64,000 nt of DNA. It comes from DASWJZ01 sp963814905. GTDB taxonomy: Bacteria > Pseudomonadota > Alphaproteobacteria > Rhizobiales > Afifellaceae. Positions 1-8,827 of the stretch are shown piece by piece. Position 1 is the first letter of the stretch. The number at the start of each line of letters is the position of its first letter. A program made the translations under genes and the position numbers. The notes under the pieces are model-generated. The model was not told where the DNA came from and searched no databases. It saw only the letters and a list, made by a program, of their open reading frames with translations. The stretch spans positions 62,001-126,000 of the forward strand of contig CAWFEM010000008.1 of assembly GCA_963814905.1 (NCBI GenBank), given 5' to 3'.

Positions 1-1
1 G

Positions 2-1259
2 AAGGCGGAGCGGCCGGTCCGGCTCGATTATGCCTGGCGCTCGACCGAGACGAACCAGGTCGGCGTCGACGATTTCGCCCGCTGGGCGGAAAGCGCCGGC
101 ACCGAGATGATGCTCGCCGTCAATCTCGGAACGCGCGGTATCGACGCCGCGCGAAGCCTCGTCGAATACTGCAACCATCCCGGCGGCACCGCGTGGAGCG
201 ACCGCCGCATCGCCAACGGCCGCAAGGAGCCTTACGGCGTCCGCGCCTGGTGCCTCGGCAACGAGATGGACGGGCCCTGGCAGGTCGGCCACAAGACGGC
301 GGAGGAATATGGCCGCCTCGCCAACGAGACGGCGAAGGCGATGCGCGCGTTCGATCCGACGCTTGAGCTTGTCGCCTGCGGGTCGTCCTCGATGTTCATG
401 CCGACCTTTCCGGCGTGGGAATCGACCGTCCTCGACCTTTGCTATGACGCGATCGATCACATCTCGCTGCACATGTATTTCGACGACGCGGAGAGCGACT
501 ACCTGAATTTCGTGGCGAAGCCGCTCGCCATGGACGCCTATATCAAGACCGTCGCCGGCATCGCCGACGGGGTTAAGGCGAAGAGGCGCTCCGGCAAGCG
601 CGTCCATATCTGCTTCGACGAGTGGAACGTCTGGTACCACGACCGCCTTGCCGACATGGAGCGCGTGACAAAGTGGAACTGGCCGGTCGCGCCGGCGCTG
701 CTGGAGGAAGATTTCACCTTCGCCGACGCCCTTGTCGTCGCGCTTATCCTGAACACGCTGATCCGCAACGCCGACCGCGTGAAGATCGCCTGCATCGCGC
801 AGCTGGTGAACGTCATCGCGCCGATTCGCACGCGGAACGGCGGGCCGTCGTGGCGGCAGACGATCTATCACCCGCTGCGGATCGCCTCTCTCTATGGGCG
901 CGGCGAGGCGCTCTCCGTCGCCGTCGATTGTCCGGCCTACGATGCGCCGGCCGCCGCGAACGTGCCTTATCTCGACGTTGCCGCGGTGGCGAACGCCGAC
1001 GGCAAGACACTGACGCTGTTCATGGTCAACCGCCATCCTGACGAGGCGATGACCATCGACGCGGCGCTGACGGGTTTCAGGCCGCGCTCGATCGCCGAGC
1101 ATGTCGTGCTCGCGCATGCCGACCTCGGGCGCGACCAACATCGAGGCCGCGCCGAACAACGTCGTCCCGAAGAAGGGCAGGGGCCTTTCGCTCCGCGACG
1201 GCCGGGTGAAGGGCAGACTTCCGTCCGCCTCTTACACAGTGCTCCGCATCACGATCTAA
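2..1259 (+). CDS. Alpha-L-arabinofuranosidase, GH51 (5' partial, apparent 1-base frameshift)
   Basis: Family GH51 enzymes release terminal arabinose from plant arabinans and arabinoxylans by a retaining mechanism. The window starts inside the gene; the frame is open from base 2. Visible are the LDYAW and STETNQ region, the acid/base glutamate in CLGNEMDG (about base 260) and the nucleophile glutamate in FDEWNVWY (about base 615), so the catalytic barrel is intact. Near base 1130 the frame breaks: removing one base after GACCTCGGG gives the usual C-terminal beta-domain ending (ATNIEAAP to SYTVLRITI) and a TAA at 1257-1259, whereas the uncorrected frame runs on antisense into the next gene. The stop overlaps the stop of the convergent downstream gene. 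The family assignment is confident; whether the frame break is real is not. Confidence 0.85.
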
Positions 1260-1789
1260 GCGCCTTCGCACCAGGGCTCGCGGTGACCGATCCACTCGCG
1301 CGCCAGGCCCTCACGGACGAGGACCGTGCCGAGCGATCGGCCGTCGCGCGTCACCACCCTGAGCTTGCGGCCGTACTGGTCCTCATCGCGTCCCTGCGTC
1401 CGCATCCGGAACGGCCCCTCGTTCAGAAGCTCTTGCAGGCGGTTCGTGGCGGCTGTGCCGAGCCGCGCTTCTTCCGCGCAGCGCGACGGATGCGTTTCCG
1501 GCGCGTCGATATCGGCGATGCGGATCTTTTCGCCGCCGAAGCGGAACGTGTCTCCGTCGATGACGCAATTGTCGCTACGGCTCCCGCCGCACATCGCGAA
1601 GCTTTGCGTCACCGAAGTATCGATGCCGATCTCCGGAAGCTTCAGGTGCGGTCCGCCGCCGTTCAGAACGACCGCTACGCCCGCGAGGCCGATGAAAATC
1701 CAAAGCGCATAGGACTGCCAGGCGGGCAGCAGACCCGTTACGGAATGCCGTCCGCCGGTTCTCTTTCGAAAAGGCCTGATATTTCCCAC
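1256..1789 (-). CDS. Membrane-anchored thermonuclease (SNase-like) family protein
   Basis: A 177-residue protein with one hydrophobic segment at residues 26-43, likely an uncleaved anchor, and a staphylococcal-nuclease fold domain outside the membrane. The family's calcium-site and catalytic residues are visible: DGDT at 78-81, Arg90, the DAPE motif ending at Glu98, and Arg141 in DQYGRK, matching the Arg-Glu-Arg triad of the family. Cys67, Cys75 and Cys104 could form disulfides outside the cytoplasm. Likely role is extracytoplasmic, metal-dependent nucleic acid hydrolysis, although many anchored family members have no proven substrate. Its stop overlaps that of the convergent arabinofuranosidase gene. 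Confidence 0.8.
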   Translation of the reverse strand: MGNIRPFRKRTGGRHSVTGLLPAWQSYALWIFIGLAGVAVVLNGGGPHLKLPEIGIDTSVTQSFAMCGGSRSDNCVIDGDTFRFGGEKIRIADIDAPETHPSRCAEEARLGTAATNRLQELLNEGPFRMRTQGRDEDQYGRKLRVVTRDGRSLGTVLVREGLAREWIGHREPWCEGA

Positions 1790-1861
1790 GGGGCTCGACC
1801 CTCGCCGATTGCGCGGCCGAGCCTCTTCCGGAAGCGTTAGGAAATCGTCTCTGCGGCGCGT

Positions 1862-3151
1862 CTAGTCGTCGCCGATCGCCGATGCGAAGCGCGTTTCAAG
1901 CGTGGCGAGGTCTCCCGTGTGCCTGATGGAATTCCGCCCGGTTTCCATGATCGCCTCCATATGGCGCCGCAGCGCCCCTCGCTGCGTCTCCGTGCGCGGC
2001 GTCTCCGCAAGCGCGGCGAGCGCATCCATCAGGCTGATCAGGACATCCGCATGCCCAGCGGCGGCCTGGCGGATCTGGTTGAAGGCGAGGTCGGCGAGGC
2101 CGTCGAAGCTCGAGGCGGCGGCGAGAACGATGCGCGCCCGGCCGTCATCGTCGTTCCAGATCGACTGCGCTTCGCCGCGCTGCATCGCCGAGGCGAGCGC
2201 GGCGGCAAGGCGGTCGACGACGGCGATCGCCGTGAAGGGATCGTTGATTCCGGGCGACAGGGCGCGAACCGCGATCTCGACGAGCTGCCGTACAGAAAAT
2301 TCGATGTCCTGGAACGCCGTCCGATCGCGTCCGATCGCGACCGCCTCGCCGATCGCCTGACTGAGCCCGTCGTCCAGCGCCGCGGCCGGCCAGACATGTG
2401 CATGCGTCCTGCCGGCGAGCACGTGATGGCCCGGCCGCACCAGAACCTCGATCAAGGCGTCGTGCTCGGCCGCAGCGGCGGCAAGCCCGGCGTAGTCGAT
2501 CGCCTGAACGTAGCCGCTGCTTTGAAACCCGGTACGTGCCGGCGCGCCCGAGCGATGAGCGACGAGCGTGGGCACGTCGTCCTTCGCATCGCGAAGATTG
2601 CTGCGGATGGCGCGGTCGAGCTCCTCGCCGACGCGGTTCACCATCGTGTCGGCGACGATCGAGCGCGACAGGTGATGCACGTAGAAAATGAGCGCGAGCA
2701 GGCAACAGAGAACCAGCCCGCTCGCCAGCGTCACCGCGAAATGCGGGACCGCGTCGTTCGCAAGGTCGCTGTCGAGGAGGCGGAAGATCAGGAGGATGTA
2801 GACGATCGTCCCGATGAAGAGCCCGATCACAAGTTGCGTGCGGCGGTCGCCGACGAAGTTGCGAATGAGACGCGGGCCGAGTTGTCCGGCTGCAAGCGTC
2901 AGCACCACCATGGTGATGGAGATGACGAGCGTCGCCATGGTGATGAGCGAGCCGAGGAGGGCGGAGAGGAGCCGCCCGGCCTCCTCCGCGCTTCCCTGGT
3001 TGAGCCACCAGACGAAGCCCGTGGCGTCGACTTGGATGTCGATCCGGAACGCGAGCCAGGAAAGCAGGACCGCGCCCGCCATCATCAGGCCCGGCAGGAA
3101 CCAGAGGCTGGTGCGCACGCGCTCCCAGAAGGCGAAGAGTTTGGGCAGCAC
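1862..3151 (-). CDS. DUF2254 family membrane protein
   Basis: A 429-residue protein with about four hydrophobic segments in its first 150 residues: LWFLPGLMMAGAVLLSW, a second around residues 60-90, then VIGLFIGTIVYILLIF and the stretch ending LLALIFYVHHL. A long soluble C-terminal half follows. The sequence around SALLGSLITMATLVISITMVVLTLAAGQLGP and the later ALSPGINDPFTA motif are hallmarks of DUF2254, a predicted membrane family with no established function. It stands alone on the minus strand, with 72 bases to the nuclease gene downstream. No regulatory signal is obvious. Confidence 0.8.
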   Translation of the reverse strand: MLPKLFAFWERVRTSLWFLPGLMMAGAVLLSWLAFRIDIQVDATGFVWWLNQGSAEEAGRLLSALLGSLITMATLVISITMVVLTLAAGQLGPRLIRNFVGDRRTQLVIGLFIGTIVYILLIFRLLDSDLANDAVPHFAVTLASGLVLCCLLALIFYVHHLSRSIVADTMVNRVGEELDRAIRSNLRDAKDDVPTLVAHRSGAPARTGFQSSGYVQAIDYAGLAAAAAEHDALIEVLVRPGHHVLAGRTHAHVWPAAALDDGLSQAIGEAVAIGRDRTAFQDIEFSVRQLVEIAVRALSPGINDPFTAIAVVDRLAAALASAMQRGEAQSIWNDDDGRARIVLAAASSFDGLADLAFNQIRQAAAGHADVLISLMDALAALAETPRTETQRGALRRHMEAIMETGRNSIRHTGDLATLETRFASAIGDD

Positions 3152-3271
3152 GAGCGCCCCTCCGTTTTGGATGTTCGGAGGGATAATGCGTTTGCCGGCT
3201 CAAGGTTCGATTTTACCTGACGCGGGCCCCGTCGCGTCGCGCGTTCGCATTGGCGCCGGGCGGCTGCCGAC

Positions 3272-4338
3272 CTATCGGCCATTCCCCGCGAAAATGATGG
3301 CCGGCGAGAGGGCTGCTCCGTCCCAGGGGCGGAGCAGATCGTACAATGTCTTCAATTCTCCGCCCTCAGGCGCGATGGCGACGGCGGGATAGAGGGAGAA
3401 GAAGCTCCCCGGAGGGTATCTCACGATCGCGTCGCAGGTGGCGAGGAGGAGCATCTCCGTCACTGCATCGGGGCGGCGGACCCAGGCGTCGGGCCCGACG
3501 TGAAGCTCGCCGGCGCCAGGCGGCCTGAAGCCCTTCGGACGGCATAGTGTGTCCGGACGCTTTGCTTTGAATGCCGCCTCGACCTCGATGCTGTCCGTAC
3601 TAAGGAAGACGGTCGCGTCGCGGCCAAGCTTTGCGCGCGCGTGATCGACCGCCCGCACGCATCGGTCGATTGCGGCCTCGAATGAATCCCAGTAGCGGCC
3701 GTGCGCCATGATGTCGCCGCCGTTGCCGTGGCGAACGTGGACAGCGACGACGGGTTTGGTGCCGATGGCTTCGCGCCTAAACGAGGCGACGTCGTTTGCA
3801 ATGCGCTGGATCGGCCGGAGCGCGGAAAAGAAGGAACGCGCCTCTTCAATGTCGACGATGCCGTCGTTGACGCAGCCGTCGAACACGACCGTGCCGGCCG
3901 CGACATCCCGGCCTTCCCGGATCAGATTCACGGCTTCCCTTTGAGCGGTCGAATAGCCGCGGCGCGGACGCAGAAATGGCAGGCCGATCAGCGCGTCGGA
4001 GTCCCAAACGGAAGGAAGCCGCGGTTTCGCCAGCGGGATGGAGGGAAGACGCTTCTGTCGGCGATGAATCTCACGCCGGCGAGGTCGTCGACGGCTTCGA
4101 AGCATTGCGTGAAGGTGTTTTCCATATTGCTGGTGAAGTTGCCGAAGCGCCAGTCCACCACCAGTACCCGGCCGGTGCATCGCGCGTACCGCCAGGCTGC
4201 GGCAAGCGACGCCAGGCGATCGCCGAGTCCGGTGTGGCGGATCGAGACCACGGTGCGGTCGGCGTCGCCAGGTCGGCGATCTGCGCTGCGTCCGCCCTTC
4301 GCAATGGATCGCCCCGGCGGCGACGATGATGAATGCAT
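3272..4338 (-). CDS. NodZ-like GT23 fucosyltransferase, split by an apparent 1-base frameshift
   Basis: The protein resembles NodZ, the GDP-fucose alpha-1,6-fucosyltransferase that decorates rhizobial Nod factors, but is not necessarily symbiotic. Two frames carry complementary parts. The N-terminal part (4338 down to about 4040) has IRHTGLGDRLASLAAAWRYA and VLVVDWR, the usual GT23 start. The C-terminal part (about 4040 down to 3272) has VVFDGCVND, the nucleotide-sugar motif VHVRHGNGGDIM and VFLSTDS. They join around SVFP/SIPLAKP by restoring one missing base near 4020-4050. The two parts together match the usual length of about 330-350 residues. No nod genes surround it, so a role in modifying surface glycans is as likely. 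It could be a pseudogene or a sequencing artefact. Confidence 0.7.
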
Positions 4339-4404
4339 GCGCGTGCTGCGGCGACTGTTAGCTTGAGGCGCTGGTAACCCGATCCTAGTCGGCCGCTCAG
4401 ACCG

Positions 4405-5079
4405 CTACAATGTTTGCCCTGCTTTGGCCGATAGCCGCTTCTCCAGATGCACCATGAAGGCAGTGGCGAAGAGAGGCGCCAGCAGATTGACGACGGGGAT
4501 AGCGACGAACACGGCGATCACCAGTCCGGCGGCGAAGATCGTGCCGGCGTTCCTCAATCTCAGCCGCCGCGCGGCGATCTCGTCGTGATGACGGAGCGCG
4601 GCGAGCTCGAAATATTCGCGCCCGAGCAGATAGGCGTTGGCGGCGAGAAAAACGAGAAAGCCAAACCCGACCAGAAAGACCAGCGGCAGCGCCACCACGT
4701 TCACCAGGAGCACCACGCCGAGAAACTTGATCGCCGTGACGATGGAGAAAAGGAGCGGCTGCGCCCGGCCGGGCGGATCGGCCGGATAGTGCGTGCGCTC
4801 GACGACCTCCGCCACGTCGTCCAGGAAGATGCCGGCAAAGAGCGCTGCGACCGGCGCGACGAGAAAGCCGAGCCCGATCAGAAAGCCGAGCCCGGTCAGG
4901 ACGTCGAGCGTCGTGTCGAGCCACGGCCAGGGCGTGGCGAGGAAGCGCGCGACCAGCCATTCGAGCGTGAGCCAGAGCGCCGCCAGCAGCGCCAGCGTCA
5001 AGGCCAGCGCCTTTAGAAGCACGCCGCGAAAGGGCGGCGAGAGAATGTCGCGAAACGCAAGCGCGGCGGCGTCGATCAT
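4405..5079 (-). CDS. EI24-domain (CysZ-like) membrane protein
   Basis: A 224-residue hydrophobic protein. I start it at the ATG at 5079 (MIDAAALAFRDILSPPFRG), because the longer open frame upstream crosses a palindromic repeat and lacks the family's conserved opening. Features include the LSPPFRGVLLKALALTLAL start, four to six transmembrane segments, a central acidic stretch with HYPADPPG, and NAYLLGREYFELAALRHH, the most conserved segment of the CysZ/EI24 family. Family members include sulfate-uptake proteins, but most alphaproteobacterial versions are uncharacterised. No sulfate-assimilation gene is nearby, so I do not assign a substrate. Confidence 0.75.
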   Translation of the reverse strand: MIDAAALAFRDILSPPFRGVLLKALALTLALLAALWLTLEWLVARFLATPWPWLDTTLDVLTGLGFLIGLGFLVAPVAALFAGIFLDDVAEVVERTHYPADPPGRAQPLLFSIVTAIKFLGVVLLVNVVALPLVFLVGFGFLVFLAANAYLLGREYFELAALRHHDEIAARRLRLRNAGTIFAAGLVIAVFVAIPVVNLLAPLFATAFMVHLEKRLSAKAGQTL

Positions 5080-5386
5080 GAAGGTCGCTCTTCTATTCGG
5101 AGGGGCGCATATCGGCAACCTCATCCCGACGCGCAATAGCGACGCAGCGGCCGGATACCCGGCGTGCTTCGAGGCTCCGTTCCGCCTCATCCTGAGGTGC
5201 GAGCGGAGCGAGCCTCGAAGGGGCGGAATGGAGCACCTCAGCATGAGGGAGGCTGGGCGAGCATGTGAGATATCCCTCTGCAGGTGACGGGAAGCGCCGG
5301 GCGCAAAGTCCAGTGTTGACCCTCCCATTTGCCAACCCCCCTCCGATTCGCTAGGCGGACGGGTCTTTTCTCACGGGTGGAGATTC
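5080..5386. other. Intergenic region between divergent EI24-protein and adenosine kinase genes
   Basis: About 307 bases without a credible gene. The middle holds an imperfect inverted repeat (see 5160-5255). The promoters of the two divergent genes must lie here, but I see no strong -35/-10 pair. A good Shine-Dalgarno (GGTGGAG) precedes the kinase start at 5387. Confidence 0.5.
5160..5255. repeat. Intergenic palindromic repeat (CCTCATCCTGAGGTGC type)
   Basis: Two nested inverted repeats: GCTTCGAGGCTC near 5165 pairs with GAGCCTCGAAGG near 5212, and CCTCATCCTGAGGTGC near 5186 pairs with GAGCACCTCAGCATGAGG near 5230. This family is widespread between genes in Bradyrhizobium-related genomes. 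Only this copy was seen in the window. Confidence 0.65.
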
Positions 5387-6388
5387 ATGCCGGAGCCGAA
5401 ATACGATGTGCTGACGATCGGCAACGCGATCGTTGACGTGCTGGCGCATGCGGAAGAGGATTTTCTGGTGCGCGAGGGGCTGGTCAAGGGCTCCATGCGG
5501 CTGATCGACGGCACGGAGGCTGACCGGCTCTACGATCACATGGGTGCGGCGCAGCTGATCTCCGGCGGCTGCGCCGGCAACACGGCCGCCGGCATCGCCT
5601 CCTTCGGCGGGCGCGCCGCCTTCATCGGCAAGGTGGCGGACGACGAGCTCGGCCGCTTCTACCGCCATGACATGAAGGCGCTCGGCATCGGCTTCCCGAC
5701 CACCTCGGTCACAGACGGCACGCCGACCGCGCGCTCCATGATCCTGATCACGCCGGACGGCGAGCGCACCATGAACACCTACCTCGCCGCCTGCCAGGAA
5801 CTGACGCCGGCCGACATCGATGGGCCGACGGTGGAAGGCGCGGCGATTACCTATCTTGAAGGCTATCTTTGGGACCCGCCCAAGGCCAAGGAGGCATTCC
5901 GCGTCGCGGCGAAGACCGCGCACGGTGCCGGGCGCAAGGTCGCGATCACGCTCTCCGATTCCTTCTGCGTCGATCGCTTCCGCGACGAGTTCCTGGAGCT
6001 GATGCGGACCGACCAGCTCGACATCGTTTTCGCCAACCGCCACGAGGTGCTTTCGCTCTACCAGACGAGCGATTTCGAGACCGCGATCGAGTGCCTGGAA
6101 CGCGATATCGGACTCGCCGTCGTCACCATGAGCGAGGAAGGCTCGATGGTCGCCGTCGGAGGCGAGCGCACCCGCATCCCCGCGGCGCACGTGGAAGAAC
6201 TGATGGACCTGACCGGCGCCGGCGATCAATATGCCGCCGGGTTCCTCTACGGGCTTGCCCGCGGCTACCCCTTCGACGTCTGCGGCCGGCTCGGCTCGCT
6301 CGCCGCGGCTGAGGTGATCTCCCATGTCGGCGCGCGGCCGGTCGGTTCGCTGAAGCAGCTCGCGGGTCAGGCGGGGCTGGCGGCGTAG
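5387..6388 (+). CDS. Adenosine kinase (PfkB/ribokinase family)
   Basis: A 333-residue cytoplasmic sugar kinase of the PfkB family, most like bacterial adenosine kinases, which phosphorylate adenosine to AMP in purine salvage. The N-terminal substrate-binding region reads YDVLTIGNAIVDVLA, followed by the glycine motif SGGCAGNTAAGIASFGG. The C-terminal PfkB signature DLTGAGDQYAAGFL, around residue 274, carries the catalytic aspartate and anion hole. The NTYLAACQEL stretch is typical of the adenosine kinase branch. A Shine-Dalgarno GGTGGAG lies five bases before the ATG. The hydrolase gene follows after 20 bases, so co-transcription is likely. Confidence 0.85.
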   Translation: MPEPKYDVLTIGNAIVDVLAHAEEDFLVREGLVKGSMRLIDGTEADRLYDHMGAAQLISGGCAGNTAAGIASFGGRAAFIGKVADDELGRFYRHDMKALGIGFPTTSVTDGTPTARSMILITPDGERTMNTYLAACQELTPADIDGPTVEGAAITYLEGYLWDPPKAKEAFRVAAKTAHGAGRKVAITLSDSFCVDRFRDEFLELMRTDQLDIVFANRHEVLSLYQTSDFETAIECLERDIGLAVVTMSEEGSMVAVGGERTRIPAAHVEELMDLTGAGDQYAAGFLYGLARGYPFDVCGRLGSLAAAEVISHVGARPVGSLKQLAGQAGLAA

Positions 6389-6408
6389 GCCGCCGGCGAC
6401 GGTCGCGC

Positions 6409-7320
6409 ATGAACCCGGAGCAGGAACCGGAGCGGCTCACCGAGATGCCGCCTTCGGACCTCGGCGGCGACCGTCTCGTGCTGCTCGGGACGAAAGGCGG
6501 CCCGCGCGTCGCGACCGGCCGCTCCAATCCGGCGAACCTCCTGATCGTCGCCGGCATGCCCTATGTCGTCGACTGCGGCTACGGCGTGACGCGCCAGCTT
6601 GTCCGCATCGGTCTGCCGCTGACCGCGCTCCGTACGATCTTCATCACCCACCACCATTCCGACCACAATCTCGAATACGGCAACCTGATCCTGAATGCCT
6701 GGGGGCGCGGGCTCGCGCAGCCGGTCGACGCCTACGGCCCGGTGGGCCTCGCGCGCATGACCGAGCTCTTCTTCGAGCTGAACCGCTTCGACATCGAGAT
6801 CCGCATCGCCGACGAGGCGCGCCCCGACATCCGCACGCTCGTGACCGCGCACGAGATTCGCGAGAGCGGCCCGGTCGTTGAGAATGACACGGTGAGGGTC
6901 ACGGCTTTCAAGACGCCGCATCCGCCGATCGCCGAGAATTTCGCCTACAAGTTCGAGACAAAGGACGCCGTCGTCGTGTTCTCCAGCGACACGGAATACA
7001 ACCCGAAGCTTGCCGAGTTTGCGGCGGGCGCCGACATTCTCGTGCACGAGGTGCTCTACGAGCCCGGCGTCGACGCGCTTGTCGAACGCATCCCGAACGC
7101 CGGCTCGCTGAAAGCGCACCTGATGGCCGCGCACACGACGACGGAGGATGTCGGCCGCATCGCCGCGGCGGCCGGCGTAAAGACGCTGGTGCTCAACCAC
7201 TTCGTGCCGGGCGACGACCCGACGATCACCGACGCTATGTGGGCGGAGGGGGTGAAGAAACACTATTCGGGCCGGGTGATCGTCGGCGCCGATTTCGTGA
7301 GCTTTCCGCTTGGGGCGTGA
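6409..7320 (+). CDS. Metallo-beta-lactamase fold hydrolase (RNase Z/arylsulfatase-like)
   Basis: A 303-residue MBL-fold protein. The metal-binding signature is THHHSDHN (around residue 84), followed by the later metal ligands: His in KTPHPP, Asp in FSSDTEYN, and His in the terminal LVLNHFVP. The AAHTTTEDVGRIAAAAGVKTLV segment is typical of the RNase Z/phosphodiesterase-like branch rather than of beta-lactamases. There is no signal peptide, so it is probably cytoplasmic. True tRNase Z cannot be distinguished from a related phosphodiesterase by eye. It follows the adenosine kinase gene closely, and a palindromic repeat sits directly behind it. Confidence 0.75.
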   Translation: MNPEQEPERLTEMPPSDLGGDRLVLLGTKGGPRVATGRSNPANLLIVAGMPYVVDCGYGVTRQLVRIGLPLTALRTIFITHHHSDHNLEYGNLILNAWGRGLAQPVDAYGPVGLARMTELFFELNRFDIEIRIADEARPDIRTLVTAHEIRESGPVVENDTVRVTAFKTPHPPIAENFAYKFETKDAVVVFSSDTEYNPKLAEFAAGADILVHEVLYEPGVDALVERIPNAGSLKAHLMAAHTTTEDVGRIAAAAGVKTLVLNHFVPGDDPTITDAMWAEGVKKHYSGRVIVGADFVSFPLGA

Positions 7321-7333
7321 ACAGCCCCTCCGC

Positions 7334-7436
7334 TGTCGTCATGCCCGGACTTGATCCGGGCATCCATTCCGTAACACCGCCGCCGCTCGCGACCGCAACG
7401 GGATGGATTGCCGGGTCATGCCCGGCAATGACGACA
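7334..7436. repeat. REP-like palindromic element, copy R1
   Basis: About 103 bases made of two stem-loops. The left half is TGTCGTCATGCCCGG, loop, CCGGGCATCCATTCCGT; the right half is AATGGATTGCCGGG, short loop, CCCGGCAATGACGACA. The outer ends are mutually complementary. The same layout recurs at 11435, 58673 and 60457, and in split form around 60009-60414. It fills the gap between the convergent hydrolase and hslU genes. Confidence 0.85.
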
Positions 7437-7459
7437 AATGGAGAGGCCTCGCGGACGCC

Positions 7460-8827
7460 CTAAAGAATGAACCGGCTCAGATCGGCGTTCCGCGCAAGGT
7501 CGCCGATATGCTTCTCCACGTAGGCCGCGTCGATCGTCACCGTCTCTCCGGCGCGGTCGGTGGCGTTGAAGGAGATGTCGTCGAGGATACGCTCCATCAC
7601 CGTCTGCAGCCGCCGTGCGCCGATATTCTCCACCGACGAATTGACCTCCACCGAGATGCGCGCGATCGCATCGACGGCGTCGGGCGTGAAGTCGAGCGTC
7701 AGCCCTTCCGTCGCCATCAGCGCCCTGTACTGCTTGATGAGGCTCGCCTCCGTCTCCGTCAGGATGCGGCGGAAGTCCTCCTCGGTGAGCGCGCTCAGCT
7801 CCACGCGGATCGGCAGCCGGCCCTGAAGTTCCGGAAGGAGGTCCGACGGCTTGGCGACATGGAAGGCGCCCGACGCGATGAAGAGGATGTGGTCGGTCTT
7901 CACCGGCCCGTGCTTGGTGGCGACGGTCGTGCCTTCCACGAGCGGCAGCAGATCGCGCTGCACGCCCTCGCGGCTCACGTCCGCGCCGCGCAGGTCGCTG
8001 CGCGAGGCGATCTTGTCGATCTCGTCGAGGAAGACGATGCCGTCATTCTCCACCGCGCGGATCGCGTCGGAGACCACCACTTCCTCGTCGAGGAGCTTGT
8101 CGGCCTCCTCATCGATCAGGAGATGGTAGGAATCCTTCACCGAGACCTTGCGCGCCTTGGTGCGCCCCTGGCCGAAGGCCTTGCCCAGCATCTCGCCGAC
8201 ATTCATCACGCCGATCGACGCACCCGGCATGCCCGGCACGTCGAACGAGCCAAGCGGGCTCGACGTATCCTTGACCTGGACCTCGATCTCCTTGTCGTCG
8301 AGCTCGCCGGCGCGCAGCCGCTTGCGGAAGCTCTCGCGCGTGGTCGGGCTCGAATGCTCGCCGACCAGCGCGTCGAGCACGCGCTCCTCCGCCTGCTGAT
8401 GCGCCTTGGCCTGCACCTCGCGGCGCTTCTCCTCGCGCACCAATCCGATCCCGACCTCGACCAGGTCGCGGATGATCTGCTCCACGTCGCGGCCGACATA
8501 GCCGACCTCGGTGAACTTGGTCGCTTCCACCTTGACGAAGGGCGCGTTGGCGAGCTTGGCGAGGCGGCGCGAGATTTCCGTCTTGCCGACGCCGGTCGGG
8601 CCGATCATCAGGATGTTCTTCGGCAGCACCTCCTCGCGCATCGGCCCGGTGAGCTGCTGGCGCCGCCAGCGGTTCCTGAGCGCGATGGCGACGGCGCGCT
8701 TCGCGTCGTTCTGTCCGATGATGAAGCGGTCGAGCTCGGAGACCGTCTCGCGCGGCGAGAACGCTCCCTTCTTCAGCTCCTCCGTCACCTCGGGCTCAAT
8801 CCTGCTCACAGTGCTAGCGCTCGGCAT
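7460..8827 (-). CDS. hslU: ATP-dependent protease ATPase subunit HslU
   Basis: The AAA+ unfoldase of the HslUV (ClpYQ) protease; it unfolds substrates and feeds them to HslV in the cytoplasm. Of 455 residues, the Walker A motif GPTGVGKT lies at 76-83, the Walker B motif IVFLDEIDKI follows the intermediate domain, and the C-terminus ends in LSRFIL, the usual tail that docks into HslV. The intermediate domain is rich in charged residues, as expected. The ATG at 8827 overlaps the end of hslV by 14 bases, so the two are translationally coupled. Confidence 0.96.
   Translation of the reverse strand: MPSASTVSRIEPEVTEELKKGAFSPRETVSELDRFIIGQNDAKRAVAIALRNRWRRQQLTGPMREEVLPKNILMIGPTGVGKTEISRRLAKLANAPFVKVEATKFTEVGYVGRDVEQIIRDLVEVGIGLVREEKRREVQAKAHQQAEERVLDALVGEHSSPTTRESFRKRLRAGELDDKEIEVQVKDTSSPLGSFDVPGMPGASIGVMNVGEMLGKAFGQGRTKARKVSVKDSYHLLIDEEADKLLDEEVVVSDAIRAVENDGIVFLDEIDKIASRSDLRGADVSREGVQRDLLPLVEGTTVATKHGPVKTDHILFIASGAFHVAKPSDLLPELQGRLPIRVELSALTEEDFRRILTETEASLIKQYRALMATEGLTLDFTPDAVDAIARISVEVNSSVENIGARRLQTVMERILDDISFNATDRAGETVTIDAAYVEKHIGDLARNADLSRFIL

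Noticed and set aside
1260..1840. Continuation of the arabinofuranosidase frame beyond 1259
   Set aside because: Low-complexity translation antisense to the nuclease gene; arises only from the frameshift.
3272..4338. Interpretation of the NodZ-like gene as evidence of a symbiosis region
   Set aside because: No nod, nif or fix genes are near; NodZ-like enzymes occur outside symbionts.
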